Source: Janthinobacterium sp. J1-1 (GTDB lineage: Bacteria > Pseudomonadota > Gammaproteobacteria > Burkholderiales > Burkholderiaceae_D). From it: a stretch of DNA of 64,000 nucleotides. This document shows, piece after piece, positions 53,102 through 64,000 of this stretch (positions within the stretch are counted from its first letter, which is position 1; each line of letters starts with the position of its first letter). Under the pieces are notes generated by a model that did not search any database, was not told where the DNA came from, and saw only the letters and a program-made list of their open reading frames with translations. Made by a program: the position numbers and the translations under genes. The stretch lies in contig NZ_CP132339.1 of NCBI RefSeq assembly GCF_030944405.1, forward strand, positions 4,774,001-4,838,000, read 5' to 3'.

Positions 53102-54562
53102 TTAATGCTGGCCGATCTTGGTGATCTTCAGCGAGTTGGTGCCGCCCACCTTGCCCATCGGCTCGCCCCAGGTCACGACCACGGTGTCGCCTTTCGACAC
53201 CACCTTGTGCTCGACCAGCAGGTCTTCCGCCTGCTTCAGGACCTTGTCGCGGTCGGTGCCCGATGCCAGGCTCACCGTGCTGACGTTGCGGTACAGCGCC
53301 AGCTTGCGTTGCGTGGCCACGCTGGGGGTCAGCGCCACGATGGGGATATCGATATTGCAGCGGCTCATCCACAAGGCGGTCGAGCCCGACTCCGTCAGGG
53401 TGGCGATGGCTTTCACGCGCAGGTGGTAGGCGGTGAACAGGGCGCCATAGGCGATCGACTGGTCGATGCGGGTAAAGGTGGCGTTCAGGAAATCGGCATC
53501 GAGCTTGACGGTGTCCCATTTTTCCGCGTCCAGGCAGATGGCGGCCATCGCTTCGACGGTTTCGATCGGATAGCGGCCCGACGCGGTCTCGGCCGAGGTC
53601 ATCACGGCGTCGGTGCCGTCCAGCACGGCGTTGGCCACGTCGGATACTTCGGCGCGGGTCGGCACGGCGTTGACGATCATCGATTCCATCATCTGCGTGG
53701 CGGTAATGGCCAGTTTATTGGACACGCGCGCCATCTTGATCATGCGCTTTTGCAGGGCCGGCACGGCCGCATTGCCCACTTCCACGGCCAGGTCGCCACG
53801 CGCGACCATGATGCCGTCGGAGGCGTCGAGGATTTCCTGCAGCGCGGGAATCGCTTCGGCGCGCTCGATCTTGGCGATCATCATCGGCTTGTGGTCCCAT
53901 GCTTCGCCGGCGATATTGGCCAGCTGGCGCGCCATCACCATGTCGGTGGCGTTTTTCGGGAACGATACGGCCACGTAGTCGGCCTGGAAGCTCATGGCGG
54001 TCTTGACGTCTTCCATGTCTTTTGCCGTCAGTGCCGGTGCGGAGAGCCCGCCGCCCTGGCGGTTGATGCCCTTGTTGTTCGACAGTTCGCCGCCGATTTT
54101 CACGGTGGTGTGGATTTCGCTGCCGATGACCTTGTCGACCGTCAGCACGATCAGGCCGTCATTCAACAGCAGCACGTCGGCGGCGCGCAGGTCGCGCGGC
54201 AGTTCCTTGTAGTCCAGACCGCAGCGTTCCTGGTTGCCCAGTTCGCCGTTTTCGCCCCATTTCGAGTCCAGTACGAACTTGGCGCCGTTTTCCAGGAAAA
54301 TCTTGCCTTCTTCAAACTTGCCGACGCGAATTTTCGGACCTTGCAAGTCGGCCATGATGGCCACTTCGCGGCCGCACAGGGTCGCCGCTTCGCGCACCAT
54401 GCGCGCGCGGTCGATATGGTCCTGCGCCTTGCCGTGCGAAAAATTCAGCCGCACCACGTCGACGCCGGCCTTGAACATGCGCACCAGGGTGTCGATGTCG
54501 TTGGAGGCGGGGCCGATGGTGGCGACGATCTTGGTCGCGCGTTGCTGGGTTTGCAGAGTCAT
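53102..54562 (-). CDS. pyk: Pyruvate kinase
   Basis: A 486-residue glycolytic enzyme making pyruvate and ATP from PEP and ADP. Motifs: KIVATIGPAS at the N-terminus, VVRLNFSHG, the metal/PEP site MIAKIERAEAI, GIMVARGDLAVEVG, and TQMMESMI, with a C-terminal regulatory domain ending WGEPMGKVGGTNSLKI. Length fits bacterial type. It follows ppc in the minus direction, and a hairpin lies between them. Confidence 0.96.
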   Translation of the reverse strand: MTLQTQQRATKIVATIGPASNDIDTLVRMFKAGVDVVRLNFSHGKAQDHIDRARMVREAATLCGREVAIMADLQGPKIRVGKFEEGKIFLENGAKFVLDSKWGENGELGNQERCGLDYKELPRDLRAADVLLLNDGLIVLTVDKVIGSEIHTTVKIGGELSNNKGINRQGGGLSAPALTAKDMEDVKTAMSFQADYVAVSFPKNATDMVMARQLANIAGEAWDHKPMMIAKIERAEAIPALQEILDASDGIMVARGDLAVEVGNAAVPALQKRMIKMARVSNKLAITATQMMESMIVNAVPTRAEVSDVANAVLDGTDAVMTSAETASGRYPIETVEAMAAICLDAEKWDTVKLDADFLNATFTRIDQSIAYGALFTAYHLRVKAIATLTESGSTALWMSRCNIDIPIVALTPSVATQRKLALYRNVSTVSLASGTDRDKVLKQAEDLLVEHKVVSKGDTVVVTWGEPMGKVGGTNSLKITKIGQH

Positions 54563-54592
54563 GATGGGTGCTTTCTATAAAAGGTCATGCGA

Positions 54593-54615
54593 CGGCCAGC
54601 CTTGTGGGCTGGCCG
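54593..54615 (-). terminator. Terminator-like hairpin after ppc
   Basis: Perfect nine-base arms CGGCCAGCC and GGCTGGCCG around TTGTG, lying in the gap after the ppc stop and before the pyk start. In the minus direction the T-rich tail (CCTTTTATAG) comes a few bases later than ideal, so termination may be partial. Confidence 0.5.
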
Positions 54616-54639
54616 ATTACACTGTTGGGGAGAGAATAC

Positions 54640-57402
54640 TTAACCGCTGTTGCGCAAGCCCGCCGCAATGCCATTGATCGACAAATGGATGCCCGTACGT
54701 GCCGCCGCGTCCTGCTTGCCTTCGCGGAAGCGTTTCAGCAATTCCACCTGCACGTGGTTGAGCGGGTCGATATACGGGAAGCGGTGGCGGATCGAACGCT
54801 GCAGCAGCGGGTTGGCTTGCTGCAACTCTTCCTGGCCCGTGATCAGTTTCAGGGCGTCCAGCGTGGCCGCATATTCGGCGCGGATGCGCGTGAAAATGGC
54901 CGTGCGCAAGGCTTCGTCCTTGACCAGCTCGGCATACTTGCCGGCAATCGCGATATCGCTCTTGGCCAGCACCATATCCATGTTCGACAGCAGGGAGGTA
55001 AAGAATGGCCAGTCCTGGTACATGCCGCGCAGCAGTTCGGCGCCCGTGTCCGGATGCGCCTTGACATACGCTTGCACGGCCGAACCGAAACCGAACCAGC
55101 CCGGCAGCATCAAACGGCATTGCGCCCAGCTCAAGACCCAGGGAATCGCGCGCAGGTCTTCGATCGAGGTCGATTTCTTGCGCGAGGCCGGGCGGCTGCC
55201 GATATTCAACGCGGCGATTTCCGCGATCACGGTCGACTCCCAGAAATACTGCTCGAAGCCTTCGGTGCCGTAGACCAGCTCGCGGTAGGCATTCAAGGCC
55301 GTGCCCGAGATTTCTTCCATCGCGGCCAGGTGGCCGGCGCCGGCCGAGGCGCTAGGTTGCAGCTGTTCTTGCGGCAGCAGCGTCGATTGGATGGTGGCAG
55401 CGACCAGCACTTCCAGGTTGCGGCGCCCCACTTCCGGATTCGCATACTTGGCGGTAATGACTTCGCCCTGCTCCGTCAGGCGGATCTGGCCTTGCACGGC
55501 GCCGGCCGGCTGGGCCAGGATGGCTTCATAGCTGGGGCCGCCACCACGGCCGACCGAACCGCCGCGGCCATGGAACAAGCGCAGTTTGACCTGGTGCTCC
55601 TTGAACACGTTGACCAGTTCGATCTCCGCCTTGTACAGTTCCCAGCCCGAGGTCAGGAAACCGCCGTCCTTGTTGCTGTCCGAATAGCCCAGCATGACTT
55701 CCTGCTGGCGGCCACGCGAGGCCAGCAGGCCGCCGTAGAACGGCAGGCCAAACGCGCGCGCCATGATGGCCGGGCCGGCGCGCAAGTCGGCTATGGTTTC
55801 GAACAGCGGGATGATATTGACGTCCACTTCCAGCTTGTCCTGGCGCAGCAGGCCCACTTCTTTCAGCAGCAGCGCCACTTCCAGCAGGTCCGACACGCTG
55901 GCCGCCTTCGAGATAATGCAGTTCGGCACCGACTCGCGGCCATATTTCGCATGCGCCTCGCGTACGGCGCGGAAGATGTCGAGCTCGCCCGTGGTTTCTT
56001 CCGAATACTGCGCATACGGCGACATCAGCAGGCGCGGCGAAGCCAGTTCCTTCAGCAGCAAGGCGATACGCGCTTCTTCGTCCAGCTCGAGGTAGGCCAG
56101 GCCAGGCTGCACGCCGGCAAACAGTTCGCCCACCACGCGCTCGTGCACGTCGGAATTCTGGCGCAGATCCAGCGGCGCCAGCGAAAAGCCGAACACCTTG
56201 ACGGCGCGGCGCAGCTGGCGCAAGCGGCCACGGGCCAGCGCGCGCAGGCCGTTGGCCACCAGCGAGTGATGCACCACGTCCAGGTCGGCCAGCAGTTCGC
56301 CGGCCGAGGCGTACGGCTGCACGCCATCAGGCTGCTTGCCCTTGCCGCAAAGAACAAAACGCGCCGCTTCCACGCGCGCCACCACGCCGTGCAGGGCGCG
56401 GCGGTAGGGTTCGTCGGCATGGTGCGGCGAAGCATCGGCCGAGCGTTCGGCCAGGTCGGCCAGATCAAGGCTGCAGCCATTGAGTTTTTGCGCCAGCGAC
56501 AATTGCGAGGCCAGTTTGCGCAGTTCTTCCAGGTAGAAACCGAAGACCTTGCCGGCCTGCTGCTGCAAGGTGCTGCGCAGGATATCGGCCGTGACGAACG
56601 GGTTGCCGTCGCGGTCGCCACCGATCCAGCTGCCCACCTTCATAAAGTTGGGCAATTCGACGTCTTCCCAGCGCGCATCGCGCTGGGCCAGCATGGTTTC
56701 CAGCGAAGAATACAGCTGTGGCAGTTCGCGCAAGATCGTATGGTCGTAGAACGACAGGCCGTTTTCCACCTCGTCCATCACCGACAGCTTGGTGGTGCGC
56801 AGCAAGCGCGTCTGCCACAGGGTGACGATACCGCGCCCCAGCGCTTCCTCGTTCTGCTCGGCTTCCTCGGGCGTCATCTGCACGCGGTCGCGTTCGTTCA
56901 GCAGGCGCGCGATGGCCAACTGGCAATTCTGGATGCTCTTGCGCTGTACTTCCGTCGGGTGCGCCGTGAAAACGGGGCTGACAAACGCGTCGTCGAAAAA
57001 CGTTTCCAGCGCATCGGCCTTGCCGGCATCAAACACATTGCCGACGGCATGGCGCAAGCTGCCCTGGCGCGGCGGCGAGCCGGCGATCAGGTGGGCGCGC
57101 GTGCGGCGGATATGGTGCTGGTCTTCGGCAATATTGGCCAGCAGCGAGAAGTAGCTGAAGGCGCGGATCAGTTGCGTGGTTTCTTCCTGCGACATGCTTT
57201 CCAGCGCGTCGGACAGTTGCGCGCGCGCCGCTTCGTCATTGTCGCGGCGAAAACGGATCGCCAGCTGGCGCACGTTTTCGATGCCGTCGAAGGCGGCATC
57301 GCCCAGCTGGCTGCGGATGGCGTCGCCCAGCAGGCGGCCCAGCTGGCGGATATCACTGCTGAGCAGTTCGTCTTTTACTTCATTCATTTGCATGGTAGTC
57401 AT
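54640..57402 (-). CDS. ppc: Phosphoenolpyruvate carboxylase
   Basis: About 920 residues. It carboxylates PEP to oxaloacetate, refilling the citric acid cycle. Catalytic motifs are [13 protein letters not shown] (His), the Arg region [25 protein letters not shown] and [14 protein letters not shown], and the C-terminal inhibitor site RNSG. The start is uncertain: the frame begins at 57474, and ATGs at 57402, 57393 and 57387 are possible. Divergent from nsrR across 323 bases with palindromes. Confidence 0.95.
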   Translation of the reverse strand: MTTMQMNEVKDELLSSDIRQLGRLLGDAIRSQLGDAAFDGIENVRQLAIRFRRDNDEAARAQLSDALESMSQEETTQLIRAFSYFSLLANIAEDQHHIRRTRAHLIAGSPPRQGSLRHAVGNVFDAGKADALETFFDDAFVSPVFTAHPTEVQRKSIQNCQLAIARLLNERDRVQMTPEEAEQNEEALGRGIVTLWQTRLLRTTKLSVMDEVENGLSFYDHTILRELPQLYSSLETMLAQRDARWEDVELPNFMKVGSWIGGDRDGNPFVTADILRSTLQQQAGKVFGFYLEELRKLASQLSLAQKLNGCSLDLADLAERSADASPHHADEPYRRALHGVVARVEAARFVLCGKGKQPDGVQPYASAGELLADLDVVHHSLVANGLRALARGRLRQLRRAVKVFGFSLAPLDLRQNSDVHERVVGELFAGVQPGLAYLELDEEARIALLLKELASPRLLMSPYAQYSEETTGELDIFRAVREAHAKYGRESVPNCIISKAASVSDLLEVALLLKEVGLLRQDKLEVDVNIIPLFETIADLRAGPAIMARAFGLPFYGGLLASRGRQQEVMLGYSDSNKDGGFLTSGWELYKAEIELVNVFKEHQVKLRLFHGRGGSVGRGGGPSYEAILAQPAGAVQGQIRLTEQGEVITAKYANPEVGRRNLEVLVAATIQSTLLPQEQLQPSASAGAGHLAAMEEISGTALNAYRELVYGTEGFEQYFWESTVIAEIAALNIGSRPASRKKSTSIEDLRAIPWVLSWAQCRLMLPGWFGFGSAVQAYVKAHPDTGAELLRGMYQDWPFFTSLLSNMDMVLAKSDIAIAGKYAELVKDEALRTAIFTRIRAEYAATLDALKLITGQEELQQANPLLQRSIRHRFPYIDPLNHVQVELLKRFREGKQDAAARTGIHLSINGIAAGLRNSG

Positions 57403-57725
57403 TCCCGGGGCAGCCGCAAGCGGACCGCACTGATTGCGCATATGCATCTCCGTCAAGGAAAACACATTCTTCAATTTGTAGTAAATTTACTTCAATGCCC
57501 TGGCATCTCCTTCATTATGCGCCCTTTTTGCATGCAAAAAGGGTGTTACAGGGCTTGCTGCCTGCTTGTTCGTGGGTTCTTGCTCCAACAATATGAAAAT
57601 TTACTACGCATTTAGCCGAAATGCAATCTGCTTTTCATCCGCACGCCATGAAAACGACGTTCTTTTGCTGTATGCTGGCGCCAGAAACAAGGATGTATTC
57701 CACATCTTTACAACCTCAACTTGCC
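57403..57725. promoter_or_regulatory. Divergent ppc/nsrR regulatory region with palindromes
   Basis: A 323-base gap. At 57522-57543 there is a perfect 22-base palindrome with half CCCTTTTTGCA. At 57480-57491 AGTAAATTTACT is a 12-base palindrome; its flank TAGTAAATTT (57479-57488) recurs inverted as AAATTTACTA at 57597-57606. The 22-mer could be an operator or a bidirectional terminator; the T-run placement within the stem fits both. The inverted pair could be binding sites for NsrR or another regulator. Confidence 0.65.
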
Positions 57726-58172
57726 ATGCGACTGACCGCCTACACCGACTACACCCTGCGCACCCTGATGTACCTGGGCGCCAACCGCGACCGGCTGGTC
57801 ACCATCCAGGATATCGCCGACCTGCACCTGATTTCAAAAAACCATCTGATGAAGGTGGTGCATCAACTGGGCCTGTCGGGCATCGTGGAAACCGTGCGGG
57901 GCCGCAACGGCGGGCTGCGCCTGGCGCGCGAGCCGTACGAGATCAATATCGGTACCGTGGTGAGGGAAACGGAAAGCGATTTCTTTATGGCCGAGTGTTT
58001 CAACAAGGAAAACAATACCTGCCCGCTGACACCCGACTGCAAGCTGAAGTCCGCGCTGGGCCAGGCCACGGGGGCTTTCCTGGCCGTGCTGGACCAGGTG
58101 ACCCTGGCGACCATCCTGGCGCCGGCGCCGGCCGCGCTGGCGGGCGTGATTCCCCTGAAACTGGCGAACTGA
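57726..58172 (+). CDS. nsrR: NsrR-type Rrf2-family nitric oxide-sensing repressor
   Basis: A 148-residue Rrf2 protein from the ATG at 57726 (MRLTAYTDYTLRTLMYLG, the family's invariant start). The winged HTH is about 5-65 (ISKNHLMKVVHQLG). Three Cys, CFNKENNTCPLTPDC, are the NsrR iron-sulfur ligands. NsrR releases its DNA when the cluster meets NO. The flavohaemoglobin gene, a classic target, is 5 kb away. The stop lies in an inverted repeat shared with the convergent kinase gene. Confidence 0.92.
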   Translation: MRLTAYTDYTLRTLMYLGANRDRLVTIQDIADLHLISKNHLMKVVHQLGLSGIVETVRGRNGGLRLAREPYEINIGTVVRETESDFFMAECFNKENNTCPLTPDCKLKSALGQATGAFLAVLDQVTLATILAPAPAALAGVIPLKLAN

Positions 58173-58183
58173 AACCGGCCGGT

Positions 58184-58187
<4 letters not shown>
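58169..58187. terminator. Convergent stop-codon inverted repeat
   Basis: CTGAAACCGGCCGGTTCAG is nearly self-complementary (one unpaired A). It contains the stop codons of both the nsrR gene (rightward) and the hybrid kinase (leftward). Without a T-run it may be only a weak bidirectional terminator or simply a chance consequence of the 11-base gap. Confidence 0.4.
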
Positions 58188-60640
<2,453 letters not shown>

Positions 60641-60724
60641 ACAACTTCAGGCTCCAGTCAGGCGTAACCGGGGACTATGCCACGATTGCCGCCGCATCGG
60701 GTGTTTATTTGGCGTGCAGAAAAA

Positions 60725-60756
60725 AGGGCCGGTGCGCTGGACTGCGCACCGGCCCT
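60725..60756 (-). terminator. Intrinsic terminator of the acetate permease operon
   Basis: A 13-base stem (AGGGCCGGTGCGC and complement) with a six-base loop TGGACT, followed in the minus direction by TTTTTTCTG. It begins about 25 bases after the actP stop. This is a classic strong rho-independent terminator. Confidence 0.85.
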
Positions 60757-60779
60757 TGCTTCACGCCATGCCTGTTACA

Positions 60780-62453
60780 TCAATGCGCGCTGGCGCCGGC
60801 GGCGCCGATGCCCGTTTCCGAACGCATTTGCTGCGCTTCGTAGCCGGCGCGGTCGATGCGTGCGCGCGGGCTCTTGTCGAGCACCGAGAACAGCCAGATG
60901 CCGACAAAGCCGGCCGTCATCGAGAACAGCGCGGGCGAAGCGTAAGGGAACAGCGCTTCCGGATGGCCCATCACGTCGACCCACACCGATTTCGACACCA
61001 CCGTCAGGCCAACCGCCGTGGTCAAGCCGAGGAAACCGCCGATGGTGGCGCCGCGCGTGGTGCAGTCTTTCCACAGCACCGACATGAACAGCACCGGGAA
61101 GTTGGCCGAAGCGGCGATCGCGAAGGCCAGCGAGACCATGAAGGCGATGTTCTGCTTCTCAAAGGCGATGCCCAGCACCACGGCGATAATGCCCAGCACG
61201 ATGGTGGTCACGCGCGACACTTTCAGTTCATTCGCGCCGGTGGCCTTGCCCTTCTTGATGACGGTGGCGTACAGGTCATGCGACACCGCCGAGGCGCCCG
61301 ACAGGGTCAAGCCGGCAACCACCGCCAGGATGGTGGCGAAGGCCACGGCCGACATAAAGCCCAGGAACACATTGCCGCCGACCGCCTTGGCCAGGTGCAC
61401 CGCCGCCATGTTGTTACCGCCCAGCAGTTTGCCGGCCGCGTCCTTGAATTCCGGATTGGTGCTGACCAGCACGATGGCGCCAAAACCGATGATAAAGGTG
61501 AGGATGTAGAAATAGGCGATCCAGGTGGTGGCCCAGAACACGGATTTGCGCGCTTCCTTGGCGCTCGGTACCGTGAAGAAACGCATCAGGATGTGCGGCA
61601 GGCCGGCCGTGCCGAACATCAGCGCCATGCCGAACGAGATCGCCGAGATTGGGTCCTTGATAAAGCTGCCGGGACCCATGATGGCTTCCTTGGTGGCGTG
61701 CACGTCGACCGACTTGGCGAACAGCGCTTCGGGGCTGAAGTTGAACTGCGCCAGCACGGCGATCGCCATGAAGCTGGCGCCGCCCAGCAGCATCACCGCC
61801 TTGATGATCTGCACCCAGGTGGTGGCCGTCATGCCGCCGAACAGCACGTAGATCATCATCAATGTACCGACCAGCACCACGGCGATCCAGTATTCCAGAC
61901 CGAACAGCAACTTGATCAGCTGGCCCGCGCCGACCATCTGCGCGATCAGGTAAAACGCCACCACCACCAAGGTGCCGGAAGCGGAAAAGATGCGGATCGG
62001 CGCCTGTTTGAAGCGATATGCCGCGACGTCGGCAAAGGTGTAGCGGCCCAGGTTGCGCAGGCGTTCGGCCATCAGGAAGGTGATGATGGGCCAGCCGACC
62101 AGGAAGCCGATGGCGTAGATCAGACCATCGTAGCCGTTCAGGAACACGGCGGCCGAAATGCCGAGGAAGGACGCGGCCGACATATAGTCGCCGGCGATCG
62201 CCAGGCCGTTCTGGAAGCCGGTGATGCCGCCGCCGGCCGTATAGAAGTCGGAGGCCGACTTGGTCTTGGCGGCCGCCCACTTGGTGACGAACAGCGTAAA
62301 GATCACGAACACGGCGAACATGATGATCGCGGTCCAGTTGGTCGGTTGCTGCACTGCCTGGCCCAGGTCGGCGCCGGCGGCCAGCACGCTGCCGCTGCCG
62401 GTCAACAGGGTCAATGCGGCCAGGCCGCGCCGAAATTGGCTGGCGGCGCTCAT
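60780..62453 (-). CDS. actP: Acetate permease ActP (sodium:solute symporter)
   Basis: A 557-residue membrane protein with about 13 helices. Typical ActP text: [29 protein letters not shown] near residue 70, [32 protein letters not shown], and [19 protein letters not shown]. It imports acetate and other short monocarboxylates, perhaps with proton or sodium. An N-terminal signal-like segment precedes the first helix. The start overlaps the stop of the DUF485 gene by four bases, the conserved yjcH-actP order. Confidence 0.95.
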   Translation of the reverse strand: MSAASQFRRGLAALTLLTGSGSVLAAGADLGQAVQQPTNWTAIIMFAVFVIFTLFVTKWAAAKTKSASDFYTAGGGITGFQNGLAIAGDYMSAASFLGISAAVFLNGYDGLIYAIGFLVGWPIITFLMAERLRNLGRYTFADVAAYRFKQAPIRIFSASGTLVVVAFYLIAQMVGAGQLIKLLFGLEYWIAVVLVGTLMMIYVLFGGMTATTWVQIIKAVMLLGGASFMAIAVLAQFNFSPEALFAKSVDVHATKEAIMGPGSFIKDPISAISFGMALMFGTAGLPHILMRFFTVPSAKEARKSVFWATTWIAYFYILTFIIGFGAIVLVSTNPEFKDAAGKLLGGNNMAAVHLAKAVGGNVFLGFMSAVAFATILAVVAGLTLSGASAVSHDLYATVIKKGKATGANELKVSRVTTIVLGIIAVVLGIAFEKQNIAFMVSLAFAIAASANFPVLFMSVLWKDCTTRGATIGGFLGLTTAVGLTVVSKSVWVDVMGHPEALFPYASPALFSMTAGFVGIWLFSVLDKSPRARIDRAGYEAQQMRSETGIGAAGASAH

Positions 62454-62758
62454 GCTTGCACCCGCTTGGCGATGGCGGCCGTGAGGTCGTCGAACTGCTT
62501 GTTGGCGCGGCGCACATAGATGCCGGTCACCAGCACCGTGAAGACGATCACGAACAGGCCGACCGGCATGCCCCAGGTCATCACGCCCTCACCCGTTTTC
62601 GAGGCGAGAAATTCCTTGTTGAACGCGATCAGCAGGATGTAGCCGTAGTACACCAGCAGCATCAGGCCGGTCAGGGCCCAGCCGAAGCGCGAGCGGACCT
62701 TGACCAGCTGATGGTAGTTGGGGTCGCCCTTGATTTTTTGAACCAGATCGTCTTGCAT
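62450..62758 (-). CDS. yjcH: DUF485 (YjcH-like) membrane protein
   Basis: A 102-residue inner-membrane protein with two helices ([22 protein letters not shown] and [20 protein letters not shown]) and the family [13 protein letters not shown] tail. It is always beside actP and is coupled to it here by an ATGA overlap. RBS GGAGG. It probably assists or couples with ActP, though its mechanism is unknown. Confidence 0.93.
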   Translation of the reverse strand: MQDDLVQKIKGDPNYHQLVKVRSRFGWALTGLMLLVYYGYILLIAFNKEFLASKTGEGVMTWGMPVGLFVIVFTVLVTGIYVRRANKQFDDLTAAIAKRVQA

Positions 62759-62831
62759 TTTGTTGCCTCCATTTATATGAAACCATGCTCTTTTGTTTCG
62801 AGCTTGGCTTCACAATAAAGGGCGAGGCTTA

Positions 62832-62849
62832 CCCGCCCCTTACGGCGGG
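62832..62849 (-). terminator. Weak hairpin after hmp
   Basis: CCCGCC and GGCGGG arms around CCTTAC, 17 bases after the hmp stop. No clear T-run follows in the minus direction, so it is at best a weak terminator. Confidence 0.3.
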
Positions 62850-62865
62850 CAGATTTTCAATATTT

Positions 62866-64000
62866 TCAGTTCAGGGCCGACGCGGGGCCGAAGAATTCAT
62901 GGTGGGTCTGGCTTTCCGGTACGCCCAGCGCGCGCAGATAGCCTTTCACGGCGCGCATGAACGGTAGCGGCCCCAGGAAATAGGCGTCGACATCGCGCGA
63001 CTGCGGCAGCCATTGCTCCAGCTGCGCCTGGCCCAGCAAACCGATCGCGTCCGGCGCATGCTCCGCGCCGCCATGCTCGGCGTAGCAGTAAAAGCGCTTC
63101 AGTTGCGGATGCTGCGCGGCCAGCGCGTCGATCTGCGCGCGAAACGCATGCACGCCGTGGTGGCGCGCCGCATGGATGAAGTGCACCGGGCGCGTGCCGC
63201 GCAGCGCCTGCGCCAGCATGGCCAGGGTCGGCGTGATGCCCACGCCGCCGCTGATCAGGACCAGGGGCTTGCTGGACTCGGCGAGCACGAACTCGCCCGA
63301 CGGCGGCGTCAGCTGCACCGTGCCACCCGCCTGTACCTGGTCATGAAAATAATTCGATACCTTGCCGCCCGGCTCGCGCTTGACGCTGATGCGGTACGTC
63401 TCGCCATTGCTGGCGGCCGACAGCGAGTACTGGCGCCGCATCGGCACGCCGTCGACGCTGACCACCACGCCGATATACTGGCCCGGCGCAAAGGCCAGCA
63501 CCGGCTTGCCGTCCACCGGCGCCATCAGGAACGAGGTGATCTCTTCGCTCTCTTCCACCTTGCTGACGACCTTGAAATCGCGCGCGCCGCTCCAGCCGCC
63601 CGGCGCACTGGCCTGTTCTTTATAGATGCGGCCTTCTTCGCCGGCCAAGATATCGGCCAGCTGGCCGTAGGCCGCGCCCCAGGCCTCGATCACGGCATCG
63701 GTGGCGACCTCCTCGCCCAGCACTTCGCGGATCGCTTTCAGCAGGCTGGCGCCCACCAGCGGATAGTGTTCGGCGCGGATCTGCAGCGCCACGTGCTTGT
63801 TGATGATGGTGGCCACCAGGCCGCCCAGCGCGTCGAGCTTGTCGATATGGCGCGCATAGGCCAGCACGCCATTGGCCAGCGCGCGCTGCTGCTCGCCGCT
63901 GTGCTGGTGCGCCTGGTTAAAGTACGGCAGCACTTCCGGATAATCGCGGAACAGGCCCTTGTAGAAGTGCCGGGTCAGCGCTTCGCCGCCCTGTTCGAGG
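62866..64000 (-). CDS. hmp: Flavohaemoglobin (nitric oxide dioxygenase), start outside window
   Basis: The frame is open to the window edge (…ALTRHFYKGLFRDYPEVLPYF), so about the first 25 residues are missing. The globin domain contains QAHQHSGEQQRAL and NKHVALQIRAEHYPLVG (proximal-His region), then the FAD domain with RRQYSLSAASNGETYRISVK and the NAD domain with VLISGGVGITPTLAML, ending QTHHEFFGPAS. It converts NO plus O2 to nitrate. Likely repressed by NsrR encoded at 57726. Confidence 0.95.
   Translation of the reverse strand, partial: LEQGGEALTRHFYKGLFRDYPEVLPYFNQAHQHSGEQQRALANGVLAYARHIDKLDALGGLVATIINKHVALQIRAEHYPLVGASLLKAIREVLGEEVATDAVIEAWGAAYGQLADILAGEEGRIYKEQASAPGGWSGARDFKVVSKVEESEEITSFLMAPVDGKPVLAFAPGQYIGVVVSVDGVPMRRQYSLSAASNGETYRISVKREPGGKVSNYFHDQVQAGGTVQLTPPSGEFVLAESSKPLVLISGGVGITPTLAMLAQALRGTRPVHFIHAARHHGVHAFRAQIDALAAQHPQLKRFYCYAEHGGAEHAPDAIGLLGQAQLEQWLPQSRDVDAYFLGPLPFMRAVKGYLRALGVPESQTHHEFFGPASALN

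Noticed and set aside
54568..57615. Plus-strand 1015-codon open frame
   Set aside because: Antisense to the ppc gene; composition is a GC-bias shadow.

Overview
The window is GC-rich DNA with no rRNA, tRNA, CRISPR array, transposase or phage gene that I could recognise. Gene content points to an aerobic, motile, soil or plant-associated betaproteobacterium of the Burkholderiales, most like Oxalobacteraceae (Janthinobacterium, Duganella or Massilia type): an ActP/DUF485 acetate uptake pair, an iron signalling triad, many PAS/MHYT sensor kinases, and short dispersed palindromes built on GTCGGATTA/TAATCCGAC. The placement is an inference from gene content and style.

Layout. 1-1.1 kb: end of a membrane-anchored receiver-like protein. 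1.2-2.8 kb: a secreted zinc-peptidase-like gene cut by an in-frame amber codon. 2.9-14.7 kb: one long minus-strand sugar catabolic operon (SDR, ABC importer, UxuA-type dehydratase, GntR regulator, mutarotase, second SDR, SMP-30 lactonase, FAH-family hydrolase, D-lactate dehydrogenase), headed by a perfect palindromic operator. 14.9-17.7 kb: a large NodB deacetylase/caspase/EF-hand/TPR fusion. 17.7-21 kb: DUF2783, FAD monooxygenase and MFS transporter. 21-28.9 kb: hypothetical protein, LuxR regulator, MsrA, MBL-fold protein, HemB, DUF535 protein and an OmpR-type two-component pair. 28.8-32.7 kb: a LysR regulator divergent from a fluoroacetate-dehalogenase-like hydrolase coupled to LeuC/LeuD paralogues. 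32.7-40 kb: small secreted protein, DUF481 protein, HD-GYP regulator and MHYT hybrid kinase, GNAT and SseB-like proteins. 40-44.3 kb: TonB transducer receptor, FecR, FecI with a Fur box. 44.4-47 kb: chemoreceptor and HTH-GAF protein. 47-51 kb: three-subunit molybdenum hydroxylase. 51-53 kb: small uncharacterised proteins, one resembling EF-Tu domain III alone. 53-57.5 kb: pyruvate kinase and PEP carboxylase. 57.7-64 kb: NsrR-type repressor, hybrid kinase, ActP/DUF485 and the start-truncated flavohaemoglobin Hmp.

How genes work together. The sugar operon contains every step needed to import a sugar, oxidise it at C1, open the lactone, dehydrate the aldonate, oxidise C4 and cleave the diketo acid to pyruvate plus a 2-hydroxyacid. 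The UxuA stereochemistry (D-mannonate) and the terminal D-lactate dehydrogenase together suggest a 6-deoxy-D-hexose such as D-rhamnose, a variant of the non-phosphorylative L-fucose route. The iron triad forms a cell-surface signalling chain. NsrR and Hmp form a likely nitric oxide response. Pyk and Ppc control the PEP/pyruvate node.
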